Positions 22,571-32,500 of a stretch of 43,869 nt of DNA are shown here, in pieces (position 1 is the stretch's first letter; every line of letters starts with the position of its first letter). A program made the translations under genes and the position numbers. The stretch lies in contig CALMZN010000018.1 of the NCBI GenBank assembly GCA_937870675.1, positions 1-43,869 of the forward strand, written 5' to 3'. The notes under the pieces were generated by a model, which saw nothing but the letters and a program-made list of their open reading frames with translations, did no database searches and had not been told where the DNA came from. Origin of the DNA: an uncultured bacterium (GTDB lineage Bacteria; Patescibacteriota; Patescibacteriia; UBA1558; GWA2-36-10).

Positions 22571-22652
22571 CCCGTTAGAAATTATCATTATTATAAACCA
22601 ACACAACTACTTACTTGGCGATTATTTAATCCCCGCAAATTTATAACGGGGT
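22569..22652 (-). repeat. Inverted-repeat unit, copy 4 (84 bp)
   Basis: Arms ACCCCGTTAGAAAT (22569-22582) and ATTTATAACGGGGT (22639-22652) match at 13 of 14 positions. The unit fills the gap between the ligase-like gene and galU and contains the galU GTG start in its right transcript arm. An internal CGGGG on the transcript (22631-22635) can pair with the left arm instead, giving two exclusive folds. One frame of the right arm reads F-L-T-G-stop. Confidence 0.6.
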
Positions 22653-22668
22653 ACATGTCTATATTATA

Positions 22669-23958
22669 CTAAAATTCCACCTCCTTGTAAATTGTTTTTA
22701 TATTTCTAGCTCGCGCGGTCAGAGCCAAGAATATAAAAAATAATAAACTCAAGTCATTTTTAAAATAAGGCACATCGGCCAAGCCATGAATCAGCCAAAT
22801 AAGCCAGAAAATTAACAAGGGCCAGGATAAATTATTTTTTTCAAAAAATAATTTTTTTATTTCCTGACCAATAAAATACAAAATAAGCAAAAAAGCCAAT
22901 AAGCCAAGGAGCCCCAGCTCCACCCAAAAATTTAAAAATATATTGTGTGGATACAAAAATATTTCTAACCAAGCTGTTTTGTGATACGGGACCAGCTTAA
23001 TTTGATAAGCATTGAACCCTGCGCCCCTAAACCAGTTGTCTTTGAGCAGGGTGTAAGTTTCTTGCCACTGGCTACTGCGTATCTCCAGTGAAGTGGCCCG
23101 CAAATCAAGAACTGGATGGAAAAGTTGTTGGCTAAGGTCAGACCTTAAGCGACTATTGAAAAATACTAATAACAAAGAAATGGTTATTAAAAAAAATAAA
23201 TATTTTTGTTTTCTAATCTTTAATTTTTTATATAATTTTACTGCGCCAAAAAAAATAAGAGCAAACAAAATGGCCAGTAAGGCCCCTTGACTGACTGCCC
23301 ACCAAGATAAAAAAATTCCCAAGATCCCGATGGCCAAATATTCCCATTTCCGCTGGCTACAAATATAATAAACCACCAAAAATCCACTGACGCCGGCCGT
23401 CAGCAAGCTCAAGGCATTGGGATAAGAAAAAATTGAAGTTAATCTTTTTACATTAGGATAATAATAGGCCGCTGGTAAATTGACGCCGGTAAAATTTTGA
23501 ATAATAGCAAAAATAGCCAGCCAGAAAATTAAAATAGCTGTTGATTTTATTATCATCTGATAATCTTTTTCGTTTTTCAAGCTAGTGACAAGCACCACAA
23601 AAAATAACAGCGGTTCCAAAAAATAAGCGCGCCAAAGACCCAAAGATTTCAGAGTTGGGTTATACAGCCAAGCTACCAAGCTAACTACTAGCCAAAGTAT
23701 TGATAAATAAAACCATTTTTTTTCTATTGTCTGCGCCAACCAAAATTCTTTTTTATACGGCTTGGCATAAATTACCCAAATAAAAAATAATATTAAAATC
23801 ATCAGCTCCAAAAATGTCGAGGGTAGAGCCAATATTTTGAAGCGCCAGAGATAACTTGGCAAAAAAATAATAATTAGTGACAGGCCCCACAAAATATTTT
23901 TTTTAGCAACATAAGCAAAAATAAACCCCGCGATTAAAATAAAAAATAAATTCAACAT
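22669..23958 (-). CDS. O-antigen ligase/polymerase (Wzy/WaaL)-like membrane protein
   Basis: A 429-residue protein with about 11-12 predicted membrane helices. The Wzy_C-type loop is present near residues 310-345: AGFNAYQIKLVPYHK followed by YPHNIFLNFWVELGLLG, with the conserved His-Asn and Glu-x-Gly. Such proteins polymerise or transfer lipid-linked glycans on the outer face of the membrane. It is encoded 1 bp after the flippase gene and before galU, so flippase, polymerase or ligase and UDP-glucose supply are linked. Exact acceptor is unknown. Confidence 0.82.
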   Translation of the reverse strand: MLNLFFILIAGFIFAYVAKKNILWGLSLIIIFLPSYLWRFKILALPSTFLELMILILFFIWVIYAKPYKKEFWLAQTIEKKWFYLSILWLVVSLVAWLYNPTLKSLGLWRAYFLEPLLFFVVLVTSLKNEKDYQMIIKSTAILIFWLAIFAIIQNFTGVNLPAAYYYPNVKRLTSIFSYPNALSLLTAGVSGFLVVYYICSQRKWEYLAIGILGIFLSWWAVSQGALLAILFALIFFGAVKLYKKLKIRKQKYLFFLITISLLLVFFNSRLRSDLSQQLFHPVLDLRATSLEIRSSQWQETYTLLKDNWFRGAGFNAYQIKLVPYHKTAWLEIFLYPHNIFLNFWVELGLLGLLAFLLILYFIGQEIKKLFFEKNNLSWPLLIFWLIWLIHGLADVPYFKNDLSLLFFIFLALTARARNIKTIYKEVEF

Positions 23959-23959
23959 T

Positions 23960-25381
23960 TTATTTATTTAATATAATTTTTAGCTCGTCTTTTTTGATGA
24001 CCCGCAAAACAAAAAGCATTAGAAAATAAAAAGCCGAAACAGCCAGCCCCAAAAACATTACCGGCCAATCACGGAATGGCCAAAATAAAACAAAACTAAG
24101 CCCGGCGGCTAATATAGCGCGTGCCAAAACTCCTGTTTTTAAGCTAATATTAGCGCTTTTTTTAACCAAAAAATAAGCGGCTATCCAAACAAAAATTTCC
24201 GCTAGCACAGTGACAATAGCGGCCGCCCAATAGCCGTACTTGGGGATGAACAGAAAATAAGCCACCAAACCAAACACAGCTGTCAAAAAATAATACTTGA
24301 GCATTTTTTTCTGCAAACCCATGGCCACAACTAGATAGGTGAACATGGTGCCAAAAAATATGGCCACCACCGCCAAAACCAAAATATTTAGAATCGGCGC
24401 TGACTGGGCAAACTCTTGACCAGTAATCAACAGCATAATTTTTTCACTCATCAGCCAAACAACCAAAATCATCCAAATATTGATAATAGAAAAAAAATCA
24501 AAAGTATGTTGTTGGATAACTCTCAATTTTTCAAAATCTTTTTTTATCCAAGAGGCCACAAAAAGTGGTAGAATCAATCCCATAAACATGTGCGGGAAAG
24601 TCACTAAGACCTCCAATATTTTGTAAGCCGCACCATAGAGCCCGACTTTTTCGGCTGAATGATAAGCGGACAAAATCAGGGTATCGGCTTTGAAATACAC
24701 TAGGTTGAGCACTACACCCAAAGATAATGGCCAAGCAATTTTAAAAACTTTTTTCCAGTACAAAAAATCCCAAGCCATCCCCAAGCGCTGATGTTTTTTT
24801 ATAAAAATTAACAAAACAAAAAAACCAATGGCTGTGCTAAGTGTGTTCCAAAAAAGTATTTGATTTAAGGTGCCACTGTGTTGATAGATATATATGAGCG
24901 ACAATAAATAAACTACCCTAGCCATTAAATAGGCCAAACTTGCTTTGGCCATATCCAAATATTTGGCAAATACGGCTGTCAAAGTAGAAACTAAACTTTG
25001 CCAAAAAAATGCGCCCGCTAAAAAAATCACCCCAACCATAACTCTCTGATCATAAGGAAAAAATCTTATCAATAATGGCGCCAAAGCAAAAATCGCTAGC
25101 GCTGAAACAAGACGAATGGCAAAAATATTGTCGATTCTTTTCTTCTCTTCTTTTTTGTCCTGAGTAGCCGACACTTCATTCAGTAGGGTCAAATACAAGC
25201 CGAAATCACCGATAGTCATCACTGTCTGTAAAAATACAAAAATTGTGGTATAAAAACCAAATTGTGTTTGACCCAAAACACGAGTAATTATTCCGATGTT
25301 TATAACACCAACAATAACATCAAAAAACCTGATCACTATCTGCCAAATAGTATTGGTAAATATTTTATTCATTACAGACAT
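23960..25381 (-). CDS. Polysaccharide flippase (Wzx/MurJ-type MOP superfamily)
   Basis: A 473-residue integral membrane protein with about 13-14 hydrophobic segments and the typical N-terminus of polysaccharide flippases: NTIWQIVIRFFDVIVGVINI then GIITRVLGQTQFGFYTTIFV near 28-47. It would move lipid-linked sugar units across the cytoplasmic membrane. The start is ATG 25381, with ATG 25372 (fourth codon) also possible; no good ribosome-binding site separates them. It opens the polysaccharide block and is isolated from recA upstream by a hairpin terminator. Confidence 0.88.
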   Translation of the reverse strand: MSVMNKIFTNTIWQIVIRFFDVIVGVINIGIITRVLGQTQFGFYTTIFVFLQTVMTIGDFGLYLTLLNEVSATQDKKEEKKRIDNIFAIRLVSALAIFALAPLLIRFFPYDQRVMVGVIFLAGAFFWQSLVSTLTAVFAKYLDMAKASLAYLMARVVYLLSLIYIYQHSGTLNQILFWNTLSTAIGFFVLLIFIKKHQRLGMAWDFLYWKKVFKIAWPLSLGVVLNLVYFKADTLILSAYHSAEKVGLYGAAYKILEVLVTFPHMFMGLILPLFVASWIKKDFEKLRVIQQHTFDFFSIINIWMILVVWLMSEKIMLLITGQEFAQSAPILNILVLAVVAIFFGTMFTYLVVAMGLQKKMLKYYFLTAVFGLVAYFLFIPKYGYWAAAIVTVLAEIFVWIAAYFLVKKSANISLKTGVLARAILAAGLSFVLFWPFRDWPVMFLGLAVSAFYFLMLFVLRVIKKDELKIILNK

Positions 25382-25405
25382 GAGTTTATTATACTAATTT
25401 GTGGT

Positions 25406-25443
25406 GAATAAAACAAACCCGTCGCGTCAGACGCGACGGGTTT
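25406..25443 (-). terminator. Rho-independent terminator after recA
   Basis: Perfect 14-bp arms AAACCCGTCGCGTC (25415-25428) and GACGCGACGGGTTT (25430-25443) around one base, followed on the minus strand by TTTGTTTTATT. It lies 11 bp after the recA stop. Confidence 0.9.
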
Positions 25444-25454
25444 TTTGAAAAAAT

Positions 25455-26480
25455 TTATAATTCTACTTCAGCGGACTTGTGCACCTTCCAGACCTCTTTT
25501 TTTATGCTAGCCATTAGATCAGGATTTTCTTTCAAATAGCTCTTGGCATTTTCACGACCGACTCCTAGCTTGGTTTCTCCATAAGAATAGGAATTACCAC
25601 TCTTGTTGATAATATGATATTCCAAGCCCATATCCAAGACATCGCCGGCCACAGAAATGCCTTCGTTGTACATAATATCAAAAGTACAGGCCTTGAATGG
25701 AGCGGCTACTTTGTTTTTTACCACTTTGGCTTTGACTTGGTTACCAATGATTTTCTCGCCCTGCTTGATTTGAGCTGAACGCCTGACTTCTATTCTGACC
25801 GAAGAATAAAATTTCAAAGCATTACCGCCAGTAGTGGTCTCGGGATTGCCAAAAAACACCCCAATTTTCATCCTGATCTGGTTGATAAAAATTACTAGAG
25901 TATTGCTCTTGCTGACTATGCCAGCTAGTTTGCGTAAGGCCTGGCTCATCAATCTGGCCTGCAAGCCCATGTGCTGAGCGCCCATTTCACCCTCTATTTC
26001 TGCTTTGGGCACTAGAGCGGCCACGGAGTCAACCACAATGACCCCTACGCCCCCAGATCTGACCAAGGCCTCTACTATTTCTAGAGCTTGCTCGCCAGTG
26101 TCGGGCTGGGAAATCAACAATTCGTTGACGTTCACTCCAATACGCTTAGCATAATCTGGGTCTAAAGCGTGCTCGGCATCAATAAAAGCCGCTACTATGC
26201 CAGCTTTTTGGGCTTCCGAAACAATGTGCTGAGCCAAAGTGGTCTTGCCCGAGGCCTCTGGACCATATATTTCAATAATCCTGCCCTTTGGCACACCCCC
26301 CACACCCAAAGCCAAATCTAAAGACAAACAGCCCGTGCTAATGGTGTCAACGTTCATGGCCTTGGCATCGCCCAAGCTCATAATCGCACCCTCACCAAAA
26401 CGCTCCCGTATCTGATCAATAGCCGTTTTGGTGGCCTGATCAAAGTTATTCTTCACTTTTTTCTCTTTCTCTTGCGCCAT
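25455..26480 (-). CDS. recA: Recombinase RecA
   Basis: The strand-exchange ATPase of homologous recombination and SOS induction. The 341-residue protein has Walker A GPEASGKT (73-80), VIVVDSVAALVPKAEIEGEMG near 140-160, the L2 loop region NQIRMKIGVFFGNPETTTGG split near 193-212, and the usual short C-terminus ending AEVEL. I place the start at ATG 26480 (MAQEKEKK), 10 bases after GGAG; the frame is open to a TTG at 26486, which is too close to the ribosome-binding site. It is the third gene after ftsK and the RodZ-like gene, 49 bp downstream, and ends at a strong terminator. Confidence 0.98.
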   Translation of the reverse strand: MAQEKEKKVKNNFDQATKTAIDQIRERFGEGAIMSLGDAKAMNVDTISTGCLSLDLALGVGGVPKGRIIEIYGPEASGKTTLAQHIVSEAQKAGIVAAFIDAEHALDPDYAKRIGVNVNELLISQPDTGEQALEIVEALVRSGGVGVIVVDSVAALVPKAEIEGEMGAQHMGLQARLMSQALRKLAGIVSKSNTLVIFINQIRMKIGVFFGNPETTTGGNALKFYSSVRIEVRRSAQIKQGEKIIGNQVKAKVVKNKVAAPFKACTFDIMYNEGISVAGDVLDMGLEYHIINKSGNSYSYGETKLGVGRENAKSYLKENPDLMASIKKEVWKVHKSAEVEL

Positions 26481-26490
26481 ATACAAATAG

Positions 26491-26497
26491 CTCCTTT
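26491..26497 (-). promoter_or_regulatory. Strong ribosome-binding site of recA
   Basis: AAAGGAG on the minus strand, 10 bases before ATG 26480. It is one of the few canonical Shine-Dalgarno sequences in the window and decides the recA start. Confidence 0.8.
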
Positions 26498-26529
26498 CTA
26501 CAAACCTGCCTGCGAAAGCTTGCTATTAA

Positions 26530-27207
26530 TTATTCTGCTAATTCCCTTAAGATTAATAATTCCAAATACTTTGTTCGACTATGCTTCTTTTTAGCACTAA
26601 TCTGTAAATTATTCAAGCCGATCGTCAAATTGACCGCTTTTTTAAATTTTCCCTCCTGATCTAGGGCTATCAATTCTCCATTGATCATAACCTGGGCTTC
26701 GCTCTTGGTCTGGCCGATTATTTCTACGCTGGTCTCTTTGGTTTTAAAATTATTACTGGGCTGAGTGATATTTAAGTATGGTGGAAAAATGATATTAACG
26801 ATTTCAAAGACCAGGTAGACCAGCAGAACCAAAACCACTCCTCCAACTACCAACCAACGCAAAGTCCTTGGCCGCAAAAATCGACTGCTTTTGATGGCCC
26901 TCTTGTTTTCTATTTTTATGTCCTTGCTGATCTTGCTATTTATATTTTTTTCTAGCTGATAATCAACTAGCAAACCATTGGCATCAATTTCATAAAAATT
27001 AGCTATTTTTTTTAGCCAAGCACGCACATAAATATCACCCGGTAAATTATCCTGCTGACCATTTTCTAAGCTGACGATATATTTAGTTGGAATATTTATT
27101 TTTTTGGCCAAAGTTTCTACGGTGATTTCTTTATTTAGCCGCAAATTTTTTAACTTGTCAGCCATGGTGTGAGTGCGCCGTAGTTCTTTGCGTTCAAAAT
27201 TTGACAT
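26530..27207 (-). CDS. RodZ-like helix-turn-helix membrane protein
   Basis: A 225-residue bitopic protein. The N-terminal helix-turn-helix (about 15-80, LKNLRLNKEITVETLAKKIN and IPTKYIVSLENG) is of the HTH_25 class found in RodZ. A basic stretch (KRAIKSSRFLRPRTLR) precedes one membrane helix at about 118-142. Outside is a small beta domain (PYLNITQPSNNFKTKETSVE onward) resembling the Ig-like domain frequent in such CPR proteins. RodZ links MreB to the wall machinery; without MreB in the window the role here (cell shape or division) is inferred from architecture and from its place between ftsK and recA. ATG at codon 15 is an alternative start. Confidence 0.78.
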   Translation of the reverse strand: MSNFERKELRRTHTMADKLKNLRLNKEITVETLAKKINIPTKYIVSLENGQQDNLPGDIYVRAWLKKIANFYEIDANGLLVDYQLEKNINSKISKDIKIENKRAIKSSRFLRPRTLRWLVVGGVVLVLLVYLVFEIVNIIFPPYLNITQPSNNFKTKETSVEIIGQTKSEAQVMINGELIALDQEGKFKKAVNLTIGLNNLQISAKKKHSRTKYLELLILRELAE

Positions 27208-27210
27208 GGA

Positions 27211-29442
27211 CTAATAATTTTTATGATCTTGGCTGGCCAAATAATCTTCTCCGCCATCCTCTTTTTCGTCTTCGCCCATTTCATCATCAGCCACCACTTC
27301 TTCATCCAAGGCCGATGAAAAATTTTCTTCCAAATCATCCTGTTTGATTAATACGTCCCTGGCCTTGGAGCCATCAGCTGGACCGACTACTCCCATTTCT
27401 TCCAAAATATCCAGCAACCTAGCGGCTCGCGCATAGCCGACTCTCAAGCGTCGCTGTAATAGCGTGGCTGAGGCCTTACCGGCTCTAATTACTATTTCCT
27501 TGGCTTCTTGAGAAAGAGTATCTTCTTGGTTGTTATATCCTCCACCAACAATAGTTGCTCCGCCTTGATGTTCGGTGACTTTGGGGTTGTATTGTGGCTC
27601 GCCTTGTTCTTTCAAGAAAGCCACTACGTCAGAAATCTCCTCATCAGTGACATAAGCGCCTTGGATGCGTTTTAATTTTGATGAATCTGCGGTCATAAAC
27701 AACATGTCTCCCTTGCCAAGTAATTTATCAGCGCCCGAAGAGTCCAAAATAGTTCGTGAATCCATGGCCGAGGCCACTGCAAAAGCAATACGCGAGGTAA
27801 TATTGGCCTTGATCAAACCAGTAATAACGTCAACCGAAGGACGTTGGGTAGCCAAAATCAAATGAATGCCAGCGGCTCGACCCAATTGAGCTAAGCTTAC
27901 TACCGCTGCCTCTACTTCTTTGGAGGCCAGTGACATCAGGGCGGCAAATTCATCAACTATCACCACATAATACGGCAAACGATTAACAATCACCGCTTTA
28001 TTGTAAGAATCAATATTTTTTTTGTTGGCCGCTTGTAATAATTTATAACGCCCATGCATTTCATTGACCACAAAACGTAAAGCGTTGATAATTTTGTCAG
28101 TGTCAGTAATAACTGGCGACTCTAAATAAATAACATCATTATAAATTGAAAGCTCCACTCGCTTGGGGTCAATCAAGATAAAGCGCAAATCATCTGGCGA
28201 GTTTTGATACATCAAACTCAAAATAATACTATTAATACAAATGGACTTTCCTGAGCCAGTGGAACCAGCTATCAAAAGATGGGGCATGCTGGCTAGGTTG
28301 GCCATTATGGCTGTACCCGAAACATCTTTACCCAAGACAATGCTTAAATTACTCTTGCGTCTAGTGTAAGCTGGACTCTCCAAAACATCTCTAACTTTGA
28401 CTACCGAAATGCTCTGGTTTGGCACTTCTATACCCACCAAAGATTTCCCAGGAATAGGCGCCTCCATTCTGATGGGATGTGCGGCTAGGGCCAGAGCCAG
28501 ATCATTTTGCAAGGTCAAAACTTGTGCCAAACGCACGCCTTCGGCTGGACGTAAAGTATATTGAGTGACCGTTGGGCCAACATTGACTTCACCCATGGTG
28601 ACTTCAATACCAAAATTTTCAAATGTTTTTTTTATTTTTTGAGTATTAGCATCGATATCTCCAGAATCTGGCTTGGTATTTGATCTGGTCAGTAAATCCA
28701 TTGGTATGACAATCTTTTTCCTGGGCCTGCGACTAGGTTCGCTTGCTTCCAAACTGGTCAAGCCACTTTTGTCGGTTTCAATTATTTCTTCCGGTTCAAG
28801 GGGTGCTTCTTTTTCTGTGTTTAATATTTCCTCGGGCACAAATTCTTCTTCGTCTTCCTCTTCTTGGGGGGTGGGGGGAATTATTTTTTCTTTCAACAAA
28901 CCAAAGGATCTGGCTCGCGCGCTAATATCTTTGAATGAGGTGTTGAAACTAATAAATAGACCAATAATCATCATGGCTACCAAAACTCCCAATGAGCCCC
29001 AAAAACCTAAAAAAGTAGAAAAAATATAGCCAGCCCCAAAACCCAAAGAACCACCGCCAATGCCAGTTTTGCTAATTTCAGAAAAAGTATAATCTTGCAC
29101 TAAAAAATTAAGCAAACCCGTGATAGCCAATATCAATAAGAATAAACCCAAATAAACCACAAATTTCAAGCGATGTCTTTGGCTACGCAAAAGAAAATAA
29201 CCAACCAACAATAGGATAATAATAAACAGCCAATCAGCCCAACCAAATAAGAAGCCCAAACCATAGTTTAGGCCCCGACCAAATGGTCCGGCTAAGTTGA
29301 AAAATGACATGATAGACAAAAAAGCCATTAAAAATACCACGATGGTAATTATGGCGCCCTTGGTATCTGGCGACATATTAAAACCCACGGCCAAATCTTG
29401 ATCAAATTTTTCTCCCTGCTTTCGTTTGTTTTTTCTAGACAT
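27211..29442 (-). CDS. ftsK: DNA translocase FtsK/SpoIIIE
   Basis: Pumps chromosome ends through the closing division septum. The 743-residue protein has four N-terminal membrane helices (about 28-50, 68-86, 92-115, 140-166), a short acidic linker (TPQEEEDEEEFVPEE, 191-205), the alpha/beta motor with Walker A GSTGSGKS (393-400) and YVVIVDEFAALM near 480, RAAGIHLILATQRPSVDVITG near 515, and a C-terminal winged-helix gamma domain (ASATLLQRRLRVGYARAARL) that reads orienting DNA sequences. It ends with an Asp/Glu-rich tail. The length is compact compared with E. coli FtsK. A TATAAT box lies 12 bases before the ATG. It begins the ftsK, RodZ-like, recA run. Confidence 0.96.
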   Translation of the reverse strand: MSRKNKRKQGEKFDQDLAVGFNMSPDTKGAIITIVVFLMAFLSIMSFFNLAGPFGRGLNYGLGFLFGWADWLFIIILLLVGYFLLRSQRHRLKFVVYLGLFLLILAITGLLNFLVQDYTFSEISKTGIGGGSLGFGAGYIFSTFLGFWGSLGVLVAMMIIGLFISFNTSFKDISARARSFGLLKEKIIPPTPQEEEDEEEFVPEEILNTEKEAPLEPEEIIETDKSGLTSLEASEPSRRPRKKIVIPMDLLTRSNTKPDSGDIDANTQKIKKTFENFGIEVTMGEVNVGPTVTQYTLRPAEGVRLAQVLTLQNDLALALAAHPIRMEAPIPGKSLVGIEVPNQSISVVKVRDVLESPAYTRRKSNLSIVLGKDVSGTAIMANLASMPHLLIAGSTGSGKSICINSIILSLMYQNSPDDLRFILIDPKRVELSIYNDVIYLESPVITDTDKIINALRFVVNEMHGRYKLLQAANKKNIDSYNKAVIVNRLPYYVVIVDEFAALMSLASKEVEAAVVSLAQLGRAAGIHLILATQRPSVDVITGLIKANITSRIAFAVASAMDSRTILDSSGADKLLGKGDMLFMTADSSKLKRIQGAYVTDEEISDVVAFLKEQGEPQYNPKVTEHQGGATIVGGGYNNQEDTLSQEAKEIVIRAGKASATLLQRRLRVGYARAARLLDILEEMGVVGPADGSKARDVLIKQDDLEENFSSALDEEVVADDEMGEDEKEDGGEDYLASQDHKNY

Positions 29443-29521
29443 AATAAAAAGCTTATTATACAGCTATCTTATCGATATATTTTATCACAATCTAGCATAA
29501 AAATAAAATCCACCTTCCACC

Positions 29522-29550
29522 AAAAAAGCCCCCAATATTGGGGGCTTTTT
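29522..29550 (-). terminator. Rho-independent terminator of rpoBC
   Basis: AGCCCCCAATATTGGGGGCT is a perfect palindrome flanked by six A and six or more T bases, so it reads as a terminator on the minus strand directly after the rpoC stop codon (29551-29553). Confidence 0.93.
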
Positions 29551-32500
29551 TTATTTGGTTGTTTTGTCTATGAATCCTGTGCCAGCTGGTATTTTGCGAC
29601 CAATAATCACATTCTCCTTCAATCCCCTGAGGTGATCAACACGGCCAGAAATAGCGGCGTCAATTAAGACCCTAGCTGTTTCTTGGAAAGAAGCCGCTGA
29701 CAAAAATGAATCTGAGGTCAGAGCCGCCTTTGTAATACCCATCAACAAAACCTCTCCTTTGGCCATTTGACCCCTGGTCTTGTGGTTGGCCTCGCTAAAC
29801 TGAGTGCTAGTAATAATCTCTCCTGGCAATAGGTCGGTGTCACCAATGTCCTTGATAAAAATTCTAGAAAACATTTGTTTGACAATGAGCTCTACGTGCT
29901 TATCATTTAGGTTTTGACCCTGTAGAGAATAAATACTTTTAATCTCTTTGATAATATATTTTTGTACGGCTAGCTGTCCTTTGATCTGATACAGTTCGTG
30001 CAAATCAACGCTACCTTCAGTCATTGACTGCCCCTCAACTACTATGTCTTTATTTTTTATATAAAGTTTGTAGCCGGCTGGTATAATAACATCGATCACT
30101 TCGTTTTTGTGACTTATGATTTGTAATTGATCGTCGGTCAACTTGGCAATGCCGGCAAAAGTAGCTCTTATCTCCTGTTCTTCGTTGATAATCAACAGTT
30201 GTTCTTTGGCCACCTCTTCTCCGTCTTTGACTTTGAGCTCGGTGGATTTGTCTAAATCATATTTAGCAATACGCGCGCCCTGTGGTTCTATTTTGATAAC
30301 TTGATTATCCTTGCTAATCAATTTATTTGTTTCGGTGATCAAGACCACACCATTGACTGGAGCAATGATGGCCGGCTTCTTTGGTAGACGCGCTTCAAAC
30401 AGCTCTTCAACTCGGGGCAGACCTTGGGTAATGTCACCCTCGGACACACCGCCCGTGTGGAAGGTGCGCATAGTCAGCTGAGTACCGGGCTCACCAATGC
30501 TTTGAGCGGCTACTATACCAACAGCCGTGCCTTTTTCCACCAAACGATTATAGCCCAAATCATAACCATAACACTTTTGACACACGCCACGTATGGCCTT
30601 GCAGGTCAAAACAGAACGAATACGGATGGATTCTAGGTCGGCTTTAGCAATGTGGTCGGCTAATTCTTTGGTAACTAGCGTTCCTTTTTTAATTAAAACT
30701 TTTTTACTGTTTGGGTCTTTGATGTCATTTATCAAAACGCGGCCAATGATACGCTCATACAAGGGCTCATTAAAATTGGCGCTTTCTTCTTTGTCAATAA
30801 GCAGACCCTCTTTGTCTCCACAATCTTCTTCCAAAACCACCACATCTTGAGAAACGTCAACTAAGCGTCTAGTCAAATAACCGGCGCTGGCTGTACGTAA
30901 GGCCGTATCAGACAATCCTTTTCTAGTGCCATGAGTAGAAATAAAATACTCCAAAACATCCAAGCCCTCACGAAAACTGGCCTTGATGGGCAACTCAATA
31001 ACCTCACCAGCTGGATTGATAACCGTGCCTTTCAAACCCATGATTTGCAATACCTGTGACCAAGTACCGCGAGCACCAGAATTGATAATTGAAGCAATGG
31101 AATTTTCTTGATTAAACACTAGTTTACACTGTTCGCTAATACGATTTTTAATCTCATTCCAAACTTCAATTACTTTTATGTAGCGCTCGTGATTGGTCAG
31201 CAAACCATTGTTGTATTGTTCTTTTATTTCTTCTACCTGTTTTTCCGCCTCCTTGATCAGGGCGGCCTTGGCCTCCACTAGTGGTATGTCGTCCATGCCC
31301 CAAGACATACCCGAATCAGTGATATAGCGGAAGGCCAAATCTTTAATGTCGTCTAATAAATGAACTGTTCGGTCATGTGGCAAAATACGAAAGGCCTCGG
31401 CCACAATGTTTTTCATAGCTTTTTTATCTACAGCATGATTCACAAAAGAAATTTCTTTTGGCAAAATTTTATTAAATAAAATGCGCCCAATTGAGGTTTC
31501 TAAAATTTGATTGTTTACTTTCCCAACTCTGACCTTAATCAGATCCTGCAATTTTATCAGGCCCATAGTAAACACTTTTTCGGCCTCATCCTCGTCAGTA
31601 AAGACCTTAACCACTTTAGCGTCTTTGCGGATGTAGGTCATGTAATAACCACCCCAAACCATGTCTTGGGTCGGCATGGTCACTGGTTCACCGGTGGCTG
31701 GTTTTAATAGATTGTTGGATGATAACATCAAGCTTGAGGCCTCAAGTTTAGCTTCTTCGGTCAGGGGAACGTGTACGGCCATTTGGTCGCCATCAAAATC
31801 AGCATTGAAGGCTGTGCAGACAAGCGGGTGCAACTGTATGGCCTTGCCTTCTATCAATATTGGTCGAAAGGCCTGGATACCCAAACGATGCAAAGTTGGA
31901 GCGCGATTAAGCATAACGTGAGCATCCTTAATGATGTCTTCCAAGATGGCCCAAACCTCGGGATGGCCGGCCTCAATATATTTATTGGCACTGCGCACAT
32001 TGTGCACTAATTCGGCTTTGATTAATTTGGAAATTACAAATGGTCTGAATAATTCTAGAGCCATTGTTTTTGGCAAACCACACTGGTTTAATTTTAAGTG
32101 AGGGCCAACAACAATAACTGAACGACCAGAGTAGTCAACCCTTTTCCCCAACAAATTCTGCCTGAAGCGACCCTGTTTGCCCTTCAACATATCGGCAATG
32201 CTCTTGAGCATTCTTTTTTGCCCGGTTGAAGCTGTCACTGTTTTGCCGTGTCTGGCATTGTTGTCTATCAAGGCATCAACGGCCTCTTGCAACATTCTTT
32301 TTTCATTACGTTGTATAACTTCTGGAGCATTTAATTCTTTGAGGCGTTTCAAACGGTTATTGCGGTTGATCACCCGACGATATAAATCATTAAGGTCAGA
32401 GGAGGCAAAACGTCCACCATCTAGCTGAACCATGGGACGCAAATCCGGAGGTATAACTGGTATGGCTGACATAATCATCCACTCTGGCCTGATTTTGTTT

